DNA of 64,000 nt from Hyphomicrobium sp. (GCA_013141015.1 JABFRT010000044.1:1-64000); one strand, 5' to 3'. Numbered from the stretch's first letter, positions 30,222 to 40,639 are shown. A program made the numbers and translations. The notes: a model not told the origin generated them from the sequence alone.

Positions 30222-32577
30222 ATGCTGAGCGTGAGTTGGAGTGTTGGCGGCGGGCCGGCGAATATCACGACAATAGTCGATGAAACGAACACAATCGCAG
30301 TGCGCGACGCGATCCAGGCCGCGCTTGATTCAGCCGCTGCGGCCGCAACGGTTGCTCAACCGGCAACAGTCACCTTGTCTGCGGGCACTTTCGTTGTTTC
30401 CGCGGATGGGCTGGCGGCGGCGGATGGCATTTTACGTGTCGGCAGCAACACGACATTCGAGGGCGCCGACATGGCCCTTAATGCAACCGGGCCCTCAACA
30501 ACGATTGCGTTGGCGGACGGCACAAGCCACAGCGTCACTGGCATTGTCCGGACAGACAGCGGCGAGACCAACCCCACCTTACAATCAACTGCCAACGTCA
30601 CAGTGCGCAATCTGACGATTGATGGCAACAACGCCAATATCGCGGCTGGCATTGAGGTCGACGGATTTTATACCGGACCCAAGCCCGGCACTGAGACAGC
30701 GACCGATACGAACATCACCGTCGATAACGTCGAAATCAAGAATATGTCGCGTTACGGTTTTGATCCGCACGAGCAGACCATTGGCCTGTCAATCAGCAAT
30801 AGCGTAGCCCGCGATAACGGGCGCGACGGATTCGCCATCGATTTCTGTCAGGACGTGACGCTTACGAACAACCACAGTTACAATAACGGGCAGAACGGCT
30901 TCAACATCGTCACCAGTTCGTCGAACGTGACGATGACCGGCAATATTTCGTACAACAACGCCAAAGCTGGGATCGCCGTTCAAACCGGCAACAATGAAGC
31001 CCGGGCGTTGACGGAAAATGTCACGATCCTCGGAGGGCAAGTCTACGGCAACGGCGGTGCCGGGATCGCTGTCCGCCAGGCCGATAGTGTCCGGATCGGC
31101 GTAGATGCGGCTAACATCGTCAACGGCGTGCAGATCAATGGAAATGCCGGCCAGGGCATATTGATCGAAGGCAGCAGCAACGTAACCGTGCAGGGCAATA
31201 CGGTCGCCGGAAACGCAACGGATGGGACACTGTCGGGCGGATCCGATGCAGAAATCCGCGTCAAGGGTTATGTGTGCAGACCTATTGGGACGGGCAGCTG
31301 ATCACCGACCCGACACAGCCAATAATCTGTTCCGCCAGAGCAGCAATGTCGTAGTCACCGGCAACACCATTGGTGTCACGACGCTGCCGCACACCGCAGG
31401 GTATGGCCTGAACTATGCGTCCGATGTGCTCAATTCTACATTCTTGCCCGGCAGCAATACATTCCTCAACCCGGGAGATTTTGGATCTGGTGTGATTGGG
31501 CAAAGCGGCGCTGAAGCGAACCCGCCTCCACTCTACAACTACACAATCACGGACGGTAATGACACGGTCGACGGCACAAGCGGCGGGGATGTCATTGCAG
31601 CCGGCAGCGGTAATGACAGTGTTGCAGGAAACGGCGGCAGCGACACACTGCTTGGCAACGACGGCAACGATACGCTTTCAGGCGGAACCGGCGGCGACAT
31701 CCTTGATGGCGGCGAAGGCAACGATACCGCGTCATATGCGTCGTCCGTATTGGGCGTAACGATCAATTTGCTGGCGAATACCGCCACTGGCGGCGATGCG
31801 GCCGGCGATCAGCTGCTGTTGATCGAAAACCTCATCGGGTCCGCTGCAGCCGACGCCCTCTATGGTGACGCGGGCAACAATATCCTGACGGGCGGCGACG
31901 GCAACGATACGCTGCAGGGCAATGCCGGCGGCGATACGATGAGTGGTGGGGCCGGCAACGACGTTTACGTTGTCGAGTCATCCGGCGACGCCGTTGTTGA
32001 GACGGCAGGCGGCGGCATTAACGACTTTGTCTACGCGACCGTCAGCTACACGCTGGCTGCCGGACAAGAGATCGAGGGTCTTTCGGCCAATCCTCAGGCG
32101 GGAACCAATCCGATCAACCTGACCGGCAACGAGCTGAAGCAGGTCATTCGCGGCAATAATGGCGTCAACACGATTCTCGGCGGCGACGGTAACGACAGCC
32201 TGTATGGCTATGGCGGCAACGACACGCTTGAAAGCCAAGCGGGCAACGATGCGCTGTTCGGCGGGACGGGCGTTGACCGGTTCCAGTTCCGCCAATCGCA
32301 GTTAGGCGCCGCCTCCGGCATTGACCGGATCTACGACTTCTCGGCTTCCGACTACATCAAGATCGACACGGCCTCTGTCACGTCCCAGCGGGCGCTTTTC
32401 TCGACCGAGTTTGCCTTGGGCACCAGCGCACTCGATGCTAGTGACCGCGTGATATACGATTCCGCGAGCGGCGCGATGTGGTTCGATGCCGACGGCAACG
32501 GGGCGCAGGCCCAGATCCTGTTCGTGGTGATCGACACTAAGCCGGCCGTTTCAGCTGCCGATATTCTTCTGTTCTGA
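30222..32577 (+). pseudogene. Right-handed beta-helix (PbH1-like) protein with C-terminal RTX cassette; frame broken near 31270 and 31311
   Basis: 'NVTVRNLTIDGNN', 'GLSISNSVARDNGRDGFAIDFCQDVTLTNNHSYNNGQNGF' helix repeats in ORF 30216..31301; 'NNLFRQSSNVVVTGNTIGV' and RTX repeats resume in ORF 31222..32577. Confidence 0.75.
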
Positions 32578-32606
32578 GACAATCGGATCGAGACACCACC
32601 GCAAAC

Positions 32607-32643
32607 AAAAAAAGCCCCAGCAGAAATGCTGGGGCTTTTTTGC
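32607..32643 (+). terminator. Rho-independent terminator
   Basis: aaaaaGCCCCAGCagaaatGCTGGGGCttttttt. Confidence 0.85.
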
Positions 32644-32713
32644 CAGAACGCGTGACAAGCGCGTGATGTGCACCCGGTTGCGCGCGCAGGATTATGCGGC
32701 GTGCTTGAAAGGT

Positions 32714-32788
32714 TGGTGAGCCCGGTTGGGATCGAACCAACGACCCTCAGATTAAAAGTCCGATGCTCTACCGCTGAGCTACGGGCCC
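32714..32788 (-). tRNA. tRNA-Lys(TTT), CCA encoded
   Basis: Minus strand GGGCCCGTAGCTCAGCGGTAGAGCATCGGACTTTTAATCTGAGGGTCGTTGGTTCGATCCCAACCGGGCTCACCA folds as cloverleaf; anticodon TTT. Confidence 0.95.
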
Positions 32789-33065
32789 CCAAGAGGCACG
32801 AGTTAGCGGGGATTTGACCGCCGTGCAAGCCTGCTCACGATCAGCCCCCCTTGGCGAAAGGTCACGGCTGCAAATCCGCCGCAAATCCCGGCAGAATCTC
32901 AAGCCGGACACCCCTTCCCATTCCGTTTACCGCCGGCAAGTGCCATTCCAGTTAAGCATGGCACACCTGCGCGCAGCCTGATGTGCCCCCGGAAATTTAG
33001 GCTATGAAGACGCCGCACTCCCGGGACTGAATCGGGCCGCGGACACTAGGATCAAGCCAACACCC

Positions 33066-33986
33066 ATGGCACACGCCTCAACCCTCCCCGCGCCGGGCGC
33101 CATGCCCGAGCGCCTGAAAGCCATTCTGCTGATGTGCGCGGCTGTCACACTGTTCTCGTGCCTCGACGCGTCCGCCAAATATCTGGTGTCGCACTCAGCC
33201 TTGCCGACCGCTCAAGTTGTATGGATGCGCTTTGCCGGACAAGCCTTGCTGATGGCCGCAATCCTCGGGCCGTGGACCATCCCCTCACTGCTGCGCACCA
33301 ACAAACTTGGCCTGCAAATCATCCGCTCGTTTCTGATGGTCGCGTGCACCGCCTGCAACTTTGTGGCGGTTCAATATCTGCGGCTCGACCAAACGGTCGC
33401 CATGGCCTTTCTCGCGCCGCTGGTCGTCGCAGCATTGGCTGGACCCTTGCTCGGCGAGTGGGTCGGATGGCGCCGGATGCTGGCTATTGTGATCGGATTT
33501 GCTGGCATTCTGATTGTCGTGCGCCCGGGCTTCACCGAGGTTCATTGGGCATTCGGCATCGCGTTCCTATCGATGCTGGCGTATGCGTTCTTCATGCTGG
33601 TGACCCGCAAACTGTCGGCGTTTGATCCGCCGCTGGTGACGCTGTTTTACGCACTGCTGGCCGGCACCGTTCTCGGTGGGCCTATTGCCTTCATGCAGTG
33701 GGTGTGGCCCGCCTCGTTTGTGCAGTGGCTGCAGCTGCTGAGCCTCGGCGCCTTCGGTGGCCTTGGTCACTACTTGCTGATCTTGGCCTATCGCTTAGCG
33801 CCCGCGTCCAGCGTCTCACCGTTCCTGTATTTCCAGCTGATGAGCATGGTCGGGCTTGGCTATGTGATTTTTGGCGATGTGCCGGATCGCTGGTCGCTCG
33901 CGGGTGCAGCTGTCGTCATCGCGTCCGGCGTCTATCTGGTCCACCGCGAACGCCAGCTTCATGAAGAGACCATCGCAGCGGCGTGA
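33066..33986 (+). CDS. DMT superfamily (EamA) transporter
   Basis: Ten-TM pattern, 'FLAPLVVAALAGPLLGEWVGWRRMLAIVIGFAGILIVVRPG'. Confidence 0.85.
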   Translation: MAHASTLPAPGAMPERLKAILLMCAAVTLFSCLDASAKYLVSHSALPTAQVVWMRFAGQALLMAAILGPWTIPSLLRTNKLGLQIIRSFLMVACTACNFVAVQYLRLDQTVAMAFLAPLVVAALAGPLLGEWVGWRRMLAIVIGFAGILIVVRPGFTEVHWAFGIAFLSMLAYAFFMLVTRKLSAFDPPLVTLFYALLAGTVLGGPIAFMQWVWPASFVQWLQLLSLGAFGGLGHYLLILAYRLAPASSVSPFLYFQLMSMVGLGYVIFGDVPDRWSLAGAAVVIASGVYLVHRERQLHEETIAAA

Positions 33987-33997
33987 ACGATAAAACA

Positions 33998-34122
33998 CCC
34001 GTCATCCCGTGCGCGGTGCAACACCTTTGTGGAGCACCGCAGACACGGGATCTAATACCCTAAAGATCCCGGATCAGCGCCGCATCAATGAAGGATTGCT
34101 GCGTCGCATCCGGGATGACGGG
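33998..34122. repeat. Short intergenic element bounded by perfect 12-bp inverted repeats (CCCGTCATCCCG / CGGGATGACGGG)
   Basis: Termini at 33998-34009 and 34111-34122 are exact reverse complements. Confidence 0.65.
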
Positions 34123-34142
34123 TGAGATGAAACGGATGCAGC

Positions 34143-35078
34143 TCACGGCGCAACCAGCGTGCCTTCCCTGTAGTGGTTGTTGGTCCATGTATTGGTCTTG
34201 TCCCAATAACTCACCGGGCCGAAGTTACCGCTCTTAGCAAAGTACTCGCGGCCGAAAATCGTGTTCGTCACGGACACCCCAGATGCACCGCCTTGACGAC
34301 TCTTTGGGTTGTGCCCGTTATTGTTCGCGCCGCCGTAGATCGTCCAGCCGCCGCCGCTCATATAGTTGTCGCGCACATCAATGCGTGAGCCCAAAATCGT
34401 GATGCAGCTTGTTTGCGGGTTGCGATTGAGGATTTTATTGCGCGCTATTTCGATATCGCGCGGCGCGCCGAGCAGCTGGATTGCGTCGTTGTGATCGCCC
34501 GCGGAGGCGGGCCGCGTCTCAATGAAATTCTCGAAGATGCGCACGTGCGAGCCGCTTACCGACAGGCCGTCCGCCGCGCCTGAAATCCGGCTGCGGAAAA
34601 TCGTTGCGTTGTCGGCGCGCACGGCAATCGCGGCATCAACCGCGCGTGCGCCGCCACCGCCCAAATCAGACCAGAGCACGTAGACCGCGCCAGCGCCCGG
34701 CCGCGTCAGAAGCGCGACAGGACTATGCTCTTTGGGGCGAATGGAAACGCCGCGCAGCACAACGGGCTTCGATGTGTAAATATCGAGCGCGGAGGTAAAC
34801 GCCGCGCCCTCAATTAGCAAATGAGGGACTTTCACCTCGAAACCGCCATAGGTCGCAGCCGCTGCAATCTCGCGCGCGAACGGATATGTGCTGCCATCTT
34901 TGATCGCCGCGCCCGCATACGATTTCAGTTCGCGAAAGCCTTCCGCCGCAGGGCCAACGTTTGCAGCGCTGATGTCTTTGCCATGCTCAATGATATTCGC
35001 ATCTTGAGCTATAGCTGGCGCGGCGATGCCAAGCGCGAGGACCACGAACGCAAGCGCTGTTCGAAACCGGCACCTCAT
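34143..35078 (-). CDS. Secreted right-handed parallel beta-helix protein
   Basis: Signal peptide 'FRTALAFVVLALGIAAPAIAQ'; 'IFRSRISGAADGLSVSGSHVRIFENFIETR...DIEIARNKILNRN' repeats; start overlaps the tgt stop region. Confidence 0.7.
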   Translation of the reverse strand: MRCRFRTALAFVVLALGIAAPAIAQDANIIEHGKDISAANVGPAAEGFRELKSYAGAAIKDGSTYPFAREIAAAATYGGFEVKVPHLLIEGAAFTSALDIYTSKPVVLRGVSIRPKEHSPVALLTRPGAGAVYVLWSDLGGGGARAVDAAIAVRADNATIFRSRISGAADGLSVSGSHVRIFENFIETRPASAGDHNDAIQLLGAPRDIEIARNKILNRNPQTSCITILGSRIDVRDNYMSGGGWTIYGGANNNGHNPKSRQGGASGVSVTNTIFGREYFAKSGNFGPVSYWDKTNTWTNNHYREGTLVAP

Positions 35079-36301
35079 ACCTTCGCCCCCGGCTTCACGA
35101 TGCGCGCCTTGGTTTCCTCGGCCCAGCTCTCGAACCGTCCTTCGGAAATCGCAAGCCGCATCGCGGCCATCAGATCTTGATAGAAAACCGTGTTGATCCA
35201 CGACAAGATCATCGCGCCCAGATATTCGCCGGACTTGATCAGGTGATGCACATAGGCTCGCGAATAGTCATGCGCGGCGGGGCACGTGCTGACCGTGTCA
35301 AGCGGCGATAAATCATCGGCATGCTTGGCATTTCGCATATTGAGCGGTCCTTCCCAAGTGAACGCGTAGCCGTGGCGGCCATTGCGTGTCGGCATCACGC
35401 AGTCGAACATATCGACGCCGCGCCTGACGGCTTCGATCAGATCGAGCGGCGTACCGACGCCCATCAGATAGCGCGGCTTATTGGCGGGCAAAGCGGGCAG
35501 CGTTTCGCTGAGCGTCGCGATCATCGCGTCGTGGCCTTCACCGACCGCGAGGCCGCCGACCGCGTAGCCTGGAAAGTCCATCGTAACCAGCGCTTCGGCA
35601 GAGCGCTGGCGCAAAACAATATCAGTGCCGCCCTGCACGATGGCAAAAAGCGCTTGCCCTCGTGTCGCGCCGCCTGCCGCCACTTGCGCTTCAAACGCCC
35701 GCATAGACCGTTCCGCCCAGCGCAGGCTCAGCAGCATCGCACGTTCGACTTCCTTGCGCTCGGCGGGCAGCTCGATGCACTCGTCGAACTGCATTTGAAT
35801 GTCGGACCCGAGCAGGCACTGCACTTCAATCGAACGCTCCGGCGACAGCATGTGGCGCGAGCCGTCGAGGTGCGACTGGAACTTTACGCCCTCTTCGGTG
35901 ATTTTGCGGATCTTTGACAGGCTCATCACTTGGAACCCGCCCGAGTCGGTCAATATCGGACCATCCCAGCGCATGAACTTATGCAAGCCGCCGAGCTTCG
36001 CCACGCGTTCCGCCCCCGGCCGCAGCATCAGGTGATAGGTGTTGCCGAGCAGAATATCGGCGCCGGCGCTTTTCACCTGATCGGGATAGAGCGCCTTGAC
36101 GGTCGCAACCGTGCCAACCGGCATAAACGCCGGCGTGCGGATAACGCCCCGCGGCGTCACGACTTCGCCCAGGCGCGCGGCCCCGTCCTGCTTCAGGAGA
36201 TTGAAGCCGAACGCATCGCTTGCTGCGGCACTGACTTCCCCCCTTCCCTTTTGTAAGATCGGCGTCGTGCACTTCCCCCTTCGCCGCTGCGCTGGAGGCA
36301 A
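35075..36301 (-). CDS. tgt: Queuine tRNA-ribosyltransferase
   Basis: 'PAFMPVGTVATVKALYPDQV', 'ILTDSGGFQVMSL', 'PRYLMGVGTPLDLIEAV', 'MFDCVMPTRNGRHG'; true start is probably slightly downstream of 36301. Confidence 0.95.
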   Translation of the reverse strand: MPPAQRRRGKCTTPILQKGRGEVSAAASDAFGFNLLKQDGAARLGEVVTPRGVIRTPAFMPVGTVATVKALYPDQVKSAGADILLGNTYHLMLRPGAERVAKLGGLHKFMRWDGPILTDSGGFQVMSLSKIRKITEEGVKFQSHLDGSRHMLSPERSIEVQCLLGSDIQMQFDECIELPAERKEVERAMLLSLRWAERSMRAFEAQVAAGGATRGQALFAIVQGGTDIVLRQRSAEALVTMDFPGYAVGGLAVGEGHDAMIATLSETLPALPANKPRYLMGVGTPLDLIEAVRRGVDMFDCVMPTRNGRHGYAFTWEGPLNMRNAKHADDLSPLDTVSTCPAAHDYSRAYVHHLIKSGEYLGAMILSWINTVFYQDLMAAMRLAISEGRFESWAEETKARIVKPGAKV

Positions 36302-36643
36302 TGGGCACGTCCCCCCTCCCCTTGACGGAGAGGGGTTGGGGGTGGGGAGATGATCCAGGCGGAATGGACATTGTTTGGCGCATGCTCTGACAACAGGTTT
36401 TCGTGGTCGTATATCGAACCGCCCTTCGGGCCAAGGGACAAGTCAACTCACCATTCGCGACGGGACCGCCACAACAACGCTTGTGGCTTCACCCCACCCC
36501 ACTGATCCTTGCCGCCTACGCGGCTGGCCCCTCCCCTCAGGGGAGGGGGATTTCTTGGGAATTTCGGCGGTTGAGCACTTGCTAGATTTGAGCTGGCGCC
36601 TAAATCTTCAGAGGCGCTTCGACAATTTAGGAACAAACAGCTT

Positions 36644-37042
36644 GTGCTGGAAAATGTCGTCCACAATACTTGGCTGCGGTGGAGCTATGTAATTGTCATT
36701 GTTGCACTACAGCTTGTGCTACTCGCGCAATTTGCACTCCCGTCCCGCGAAAGGTTATACGAGGCATTGCGCAATGAGATTTCGACTAACTATGGGGCCG
36801 AGATTTCCGCACTTTCCGACACAACACAATATTCAGATCTCAAGCGCAGTTGCCTTGGAGACAAGATGAACCGTTGCGTCAACGACACTATGATGCGCGG
36901 GCGAATTGATTACCAGGAAGGTCTTTACTTCAAAGTTCTCTATGCCAACGAACTTTCAGTGTCAGCTGTCTCGCACATCAGTCATATCTGCAAAGGCGTG
37001 TTGTTTTTGATCAACTGTCACACCACCGACATCCGCAATTGA
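36644..37042 (+). CDS. Hypothetical protein with one N-terminal TM segment
   Basis: 'WLRWSYVIVIVALQLVLLAQFAL' TM; noticeably lower GC than flanking DNA. Confidence 0.4.
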   Translation: MLENVVHNTWLRWSYVIVIVALQLVLLAQFALPSRERLYEALRNEISTNYGAEISALSDTTQYSDLKRSCLGDKMNRCVNDTMMRGRIDYQEGLYFKVLYANELSVSAVSHISHICKGVLFLINCHTTDIRN

Positions 37043-37053
37043 GGAAAAGCAAT

Positions 37054-38160
37054 TCAACGTTTTTCACTTTCCCGAAACAGCAACCCCGCATCGCCATACG
37101 AATAGAACCGGTAACCATTGCGGATGGCGTGGCCGTAGGCGGCGCGCATGGTGCCAAGACCTGAGAACGCCGACACCAGCATGAACAGCGTTGAGCGCGG
37201 CAGATGGAAATTGGTCATCAGTACGTCAACGCATTTGAACGTATATCCCGGCGTGATGAAAATCGCCGTGTCGCCGGTCCAGGGTTGTATTTCACCCGCG
37301 TCATTGGCGGCACTTTCAAGCACGCGCAACGAGGTGGTGCCGACACACACAATGCGCCCGCTCTTCGCCTTGACCGCGTTCAACGCCGCTGCCGTTTCAG
37401 CGGACACGCTGCCCCATTCGGAATGCATTTTATGATCCGCCGTGTCGTCGGTCTTGACCGGCAGAAACGTGCCCGCGCCGACGTGCAGCGTGACGAAGTG
37501 TTTCGAGACGCCACGCGCGCTTAGCGCCGCGAACAGTTCCGGCGTGAAATGCAGCCCCGCTGTCGGCGCCGCCACCGCGCCATCCTTGTCGGCATAAATC
37601 GTCTGATAGGCCGCGCGGTCGCTATCATCGGGTGCGCGCTTCAAGGCGATGTACGGCGGCAGCGGCATCACGCCGACGGCGGCAATCGCAGCATCAAGCG
37701 CGTCGCCCGCCACATCGAACGCGAGTTCGACTTCCCCCATCTCGCCTTTGTCCGACACCGTAGCATCGAGCACGCCGAGCAGGCAGGCGTCGCCTGTGTG
37801 GCCAAAGCGAACGCGGTCGCCCACCTCCAGCCGCTTAGCCGGGCGCGCAAACGCCTTCCAGCGGTTGGCGTCAACGCGCTTCGTCAAATTGAACGACACG
37901 TTGGCCGGGCGATCCTCGCGATAGCGCACGCCGGAGAGCGCTGCCGGGATCACGCGCGTATCGTTGAACACCAGCGCATCGCCCGGCTGTAACAGCCCCG
38001 GCAAATCGCGCACTGATTTGTCAGCCAAATCCGCATCGTCAAGTGCGCACGATCCGGCAACCGCATGCACCACCAGCATCCGCGCGCTATCGCGGGGGGA
38101 AGCCGGGTGCAGCGCAATCGCGCTGTCGGGAAGCTCGAAGTCAAACAGGTCGGTGCGCAC
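37054..38160 (-). CDS. queA: S-adenosylmethionine:tRNA ribosyltransferase-isomerase
   Basis: '[30 protein letters not shown]', '[17 protein letters not shown]', '[14 protein letters not shown]'. Confidence 0.95.
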   Translation of the reverse strand: MRTDLFDFELPDSAIALHPASPRDSARMLVVHAVAGSCALDDADLADKSVRDLPGLLQPGDALVFNDTRVIPAALSGVRYREDRPANVSFNLTKRVDANRWKAFARPAKRLEVGDRVRFGHTGDACLLGVLDATVSDKGEMGEVELAFDVAGDALDAAIAAVGVMPLPPYIALKRAPDDSDRAAYQTIYADKDGAVAAPTAGLHFTPELFAALSARGVSKHFVTLHVGAGTFLPVKTDDTADHKMHSEWGSVSAETAAALNAVKAKSGRIVCVGTTSLRVLESAANDAGEIQPWTGDTAIFITPGYTFKCVDVLMTNFHLPRSTLFMLVSAFSGLGTMRAAYGHAIRNGYRFYSYGDAGLLFRESEKR

Positions 38161-38381
38161 GCCGCGTCATCCCGGGAGATTAATTGGGGCAGAGAAAGGG
38201 AGATTAATATCTTGCGCCGCTAGACATGCCACTGTGGCAAACGCCGCAACACCACGAGATTTGCGCAAATCGCCCGTTAAAATCCCTTGAAGCAGGGGGC
38301 GAACACCGTCAGCTTCACAACACGGTGCCGCCGCCCAGTCGCGCACCGCTGACCGACCCGCACCCCATCCTGGAGGCAATC

Positions 38382-38462
38382 ATGGCCAAAGAACAAAGAT
38401 CGACCAAAGAAAAGCGCAAGCCGAAGAAGGCCGCAGCCGATAAGAAGGGCGCCAAGAAGTAA
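38382..38462 (+). CDS. Small Lys-rich protein MAKEQRSTKEKRKPKKAAADKKGAKK
   Basis: 26-codon ORF with a GGAGG RBS. Confidence 0.5.
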   Translation: MAKEQRSTKEKRKPKKAAADKKGAKK

Positions 38463-38474
38463 GCTTGCAGCGCT

Positions 38475-38900
38475 CTATCTTTGATCGAGCGCTTCGAGAA
38501 CGGATAGAACGGCGAGTGCGCACCAGCTGATGATCAGCATGCTGCCGCCGGTGGGTGCCGCTCTTGGAAACACGTGTTCTCCCATCACCGCGTGATACGA
38601 GACGGCGCCTGAGAAAAGCAAAGCCGAGCAAAGCATAAGGCCGGCGGTGATCAGCCACCGCCAGCCGCTTTGCATGCGCGTTGAGACGCCGGCAATGGCG
38701 ATGACCGCCGCCGCATGAATGAGCAGCATGGTTGCCGCAGTCGCAAGCTCAGGTGTTTGGACCTTGTGTGCGGCGATCGCGGCCAGCGCGACACCGGCTG
38801 CGCCTGCCAACCCAGCGCCCCCTAAAACGGCGAGAAGCGCACTACTGGGACCTTGGCCCGGCGGCGCGCCTACAGTTGTTTCTTGATGGTCAACGCTCAC
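38475..38900 (-). CDS. DUF423-like membrane protein
   Basis: Four-TM pattern with N-terminal 'GLAGAAGVALAAIAAHK' and 'LLFSGAVSYHAV...PTGGSMLIISWCAL'. Confidence 0.65.
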   Translation of the reverse strand: MSVDHQETTVGAPPGQGPSSALLAVLGGAGLAGAAGVALAAIAAHKVQTPELATAATMLLIHAAAVIAIAGVSTRMQSGWRWLITAGLMLCSALLFSGAVSYHAVMGEHVFPRAAPTGGSMLIISWCALAVLSVLEALDQR

Positions 38901-39373
38901 GCGGCATCCGCCGCAACACGCACCGAGATCATCTTGTCTGGGGCACGCGGCGGCTCGCCCTTCGCAAGCTTATCGACGTTGTCCATGCCGTCGATGACTT
39001 TGCCCCAGGCGGTATATTGGCCGTCGAGGAAGGTCGCGTCGTCGAAGCAGATGAAGAACTGGCTGTTGGCCGAGTTCGGGTTCGACGAGCGGGCCATCGA
39101 GCAGACGCCGCGCACGTGCTTTTCCTTGTTGAACTCAGCCGGCAGATTCGGATGATTCGACCCGCCCGTACCGCGGCCCTGCGGGCAGCCGGTCTGTGCC
39201 ATGAAGCCGTCGATCACGCGATGGAATACGATACCGTCGTAGAATTTCTCGCGCACCAGCTGCTTGATGCGCTCGACGTGCTTGGGCGCCAGATCCGGGC
39301 GCAATTCGATGACGACGCTGCCCTTGCTGGTTTCGATCAGCAGCGTGTTCTCAGGGTCTTTGTAGGCGGCCAT
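38897..39373 (-). CDS. ppiB: Peptidyl-prolyl cis-trans isomerase (cyclophilin)
   Basis: 'FYDGIVFHRVIDGFMAQTGCPQGRGTGG', 'NSANSQFFICF'. Confidence 0.9.
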   Translation of the reverse strand: MAAYKDPENTLLIETSKGSVVIELRPDLAPKHVERIKQLVREKFYDGIVFHRVIDGFMAQTGCPQGRGTGGSNHPNLPAEFNKEKHVRGVCSMARSSNPNSANSQFFICFDDATFLDGQYTAWGKVIDGMDNVDKLAKGEPPRAPDKMISVRVAADAA

Positions 39374-39453
39374 AAAAGTGTCCTTTTGGAAAAATTAACA
39401 ACTGTTCCCTCTCCCCAATTCTTCGGGCGGTGAGGAGAGGGAGCATTTTCGTT

Positions 39454-40011
39454 CTACTGTACCGAGACCTTGACCATCACGTCGGGGTCGGTGACCGTGC
39501 CCGAGCCGGGCGCGCCGCGCTTGATCTTATCGACAAGATCCATGCCTTCGACGACCTGACCCCAAACCGTGTACTGCCCGGTCAACCCGGCGCAACCGCT
39601 ATCGGTGAAGCAGATGAAGAACTGGCTGTTGGCTGTATTGGGGTTCTGCGTACGGGCAGCACCCAGCGTGCCGCGCTTGTAGGGTTCCTTTGTGAACTCA
39701 GCTGGCAAGTCCGGCAGCTTCGAGCCTCCCATGCCTGTGCCGGTCGGATCGCCGGTCTGGGCCATGAAGCCTTCCATCACCCGGTGCCATTTGACGCCAT
39801 CGTAGAAACCTTGGGATGCAAGAGCCTTGTAGCGTTCGACGTGCTTGGGCGCGAGGTCTGGACGCAATTTCACGACGACTTTGCCAGTCTTTAATTCGAT
39901 GACCAGCTTGTCGCCGGCGGCTTCAGCGGCGTTGGCGCTGGCGGCAAGTGTGACGGTCACAGCAGCTGCGGCGGTCGCGGCACAGCGCAGAAAGCGTTTG
40001 ATGGTGCGCAT
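39454..40011 (-). CDS. ppiA: Exported peptidyl-prolyl cis-trans isomerase (cyclophilin)
   Basis: Signal peptide plus 'FYDGVKWHRVMEGFMAQTGDPTGTGMGG', 'NTANSQFFICF'. Confidence 0.85.
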   Translation of the reverse strand: MRTIKRFLRCAATAAAAVTVTLAASANAAEAAGDKLVIELKTGKVVVKLRPDLAPKHVERYKALASQGFYDGVKWHRVMEGFMAQTGDPTGTGMGGSKLPDLPAEFTKEPYKRGTLGAARTQNPNTANSQFFICFTDSGCAGLTGQYTVWGQVVEGMDLVDKIKRGAPGSGTVTDPDVMVKVSVQ

Positions 40012-40188
40012 GGGGGAATTTCCTTATCGTTTTCAGTGGAACGCTGCTTCTTAGCGTGGATTGGCGTTCGAGTTGTCGCGACGCGTGTCTCCGTCGGGCA
40101 GTGTTGCCGCCCTTATGGCGATTTGACGGCTGACCCGCAAGTGTCCGTGTAAGTCCCTGAAACGCAGACCGAAACTCTGCAGACCCAA

Positions 40189-40626
40189 TCAGCCCGGCCG
40201 GTCTTTCATACCGCGGGAGCGGCTGAGTGGCGCGGACGGCGGCGCTGCTGGTGATTGCGCACGGTCTGCCGTCTGATCCGTCATGTCATCCGGCTTCATT
40301 GGATCGAGCGATGAGACCGCCACGCGGCCCATATCCTGGACGATGCCGGCTGGCGACACGGGCACGCCCTCGCGCACCAGGCGCGCAAATTGCGCATCGC
40401 GGTGCGGTCCACGGCCAATTGCGCCACCTTTGGCGACCACCCTGTGCCACGGGAAAATTTGCCGTTCATCATCGCTCAGGCCGCTGAGCAATGTCAAAAC
40501 AACATTGGGTATCACGCCGAGTTGCCGGGCGATCACGTCCAGCGTGGCCACGCGGCCGCCCGGAATGCAGCGGACCAGCGACAAGAGTTCAGCTTTGATC
40601 CGCCGCTCGGCCGGAGGTGACGCCAT
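40189..40626 (-). CDS. MGMT-like DNA-binding protein (alkyltransferase-like, ATL)
   Basis: 'CIPGGRVATLDVIARQLG...FPWHRVVAKGGAIG' with the PCHR active site replaced by PWHR. Confidence 0.8.
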   Translation of the reverse strand: MASPPAERRIKAELLSLVRCIPGGRVATLDVIARQLGVIPNVVLTLLSGLSDDERQIFPWHRVVAKGGAIGRGPHRDAQFARLVREGVPVSPAGIVQDMGRVAVSSLDPMKPDDMTDQTADRAQSPAAPPSAPLSRSRGMKDRPG

Positions 40627-40639
40627 TGGACCGGCCTTC

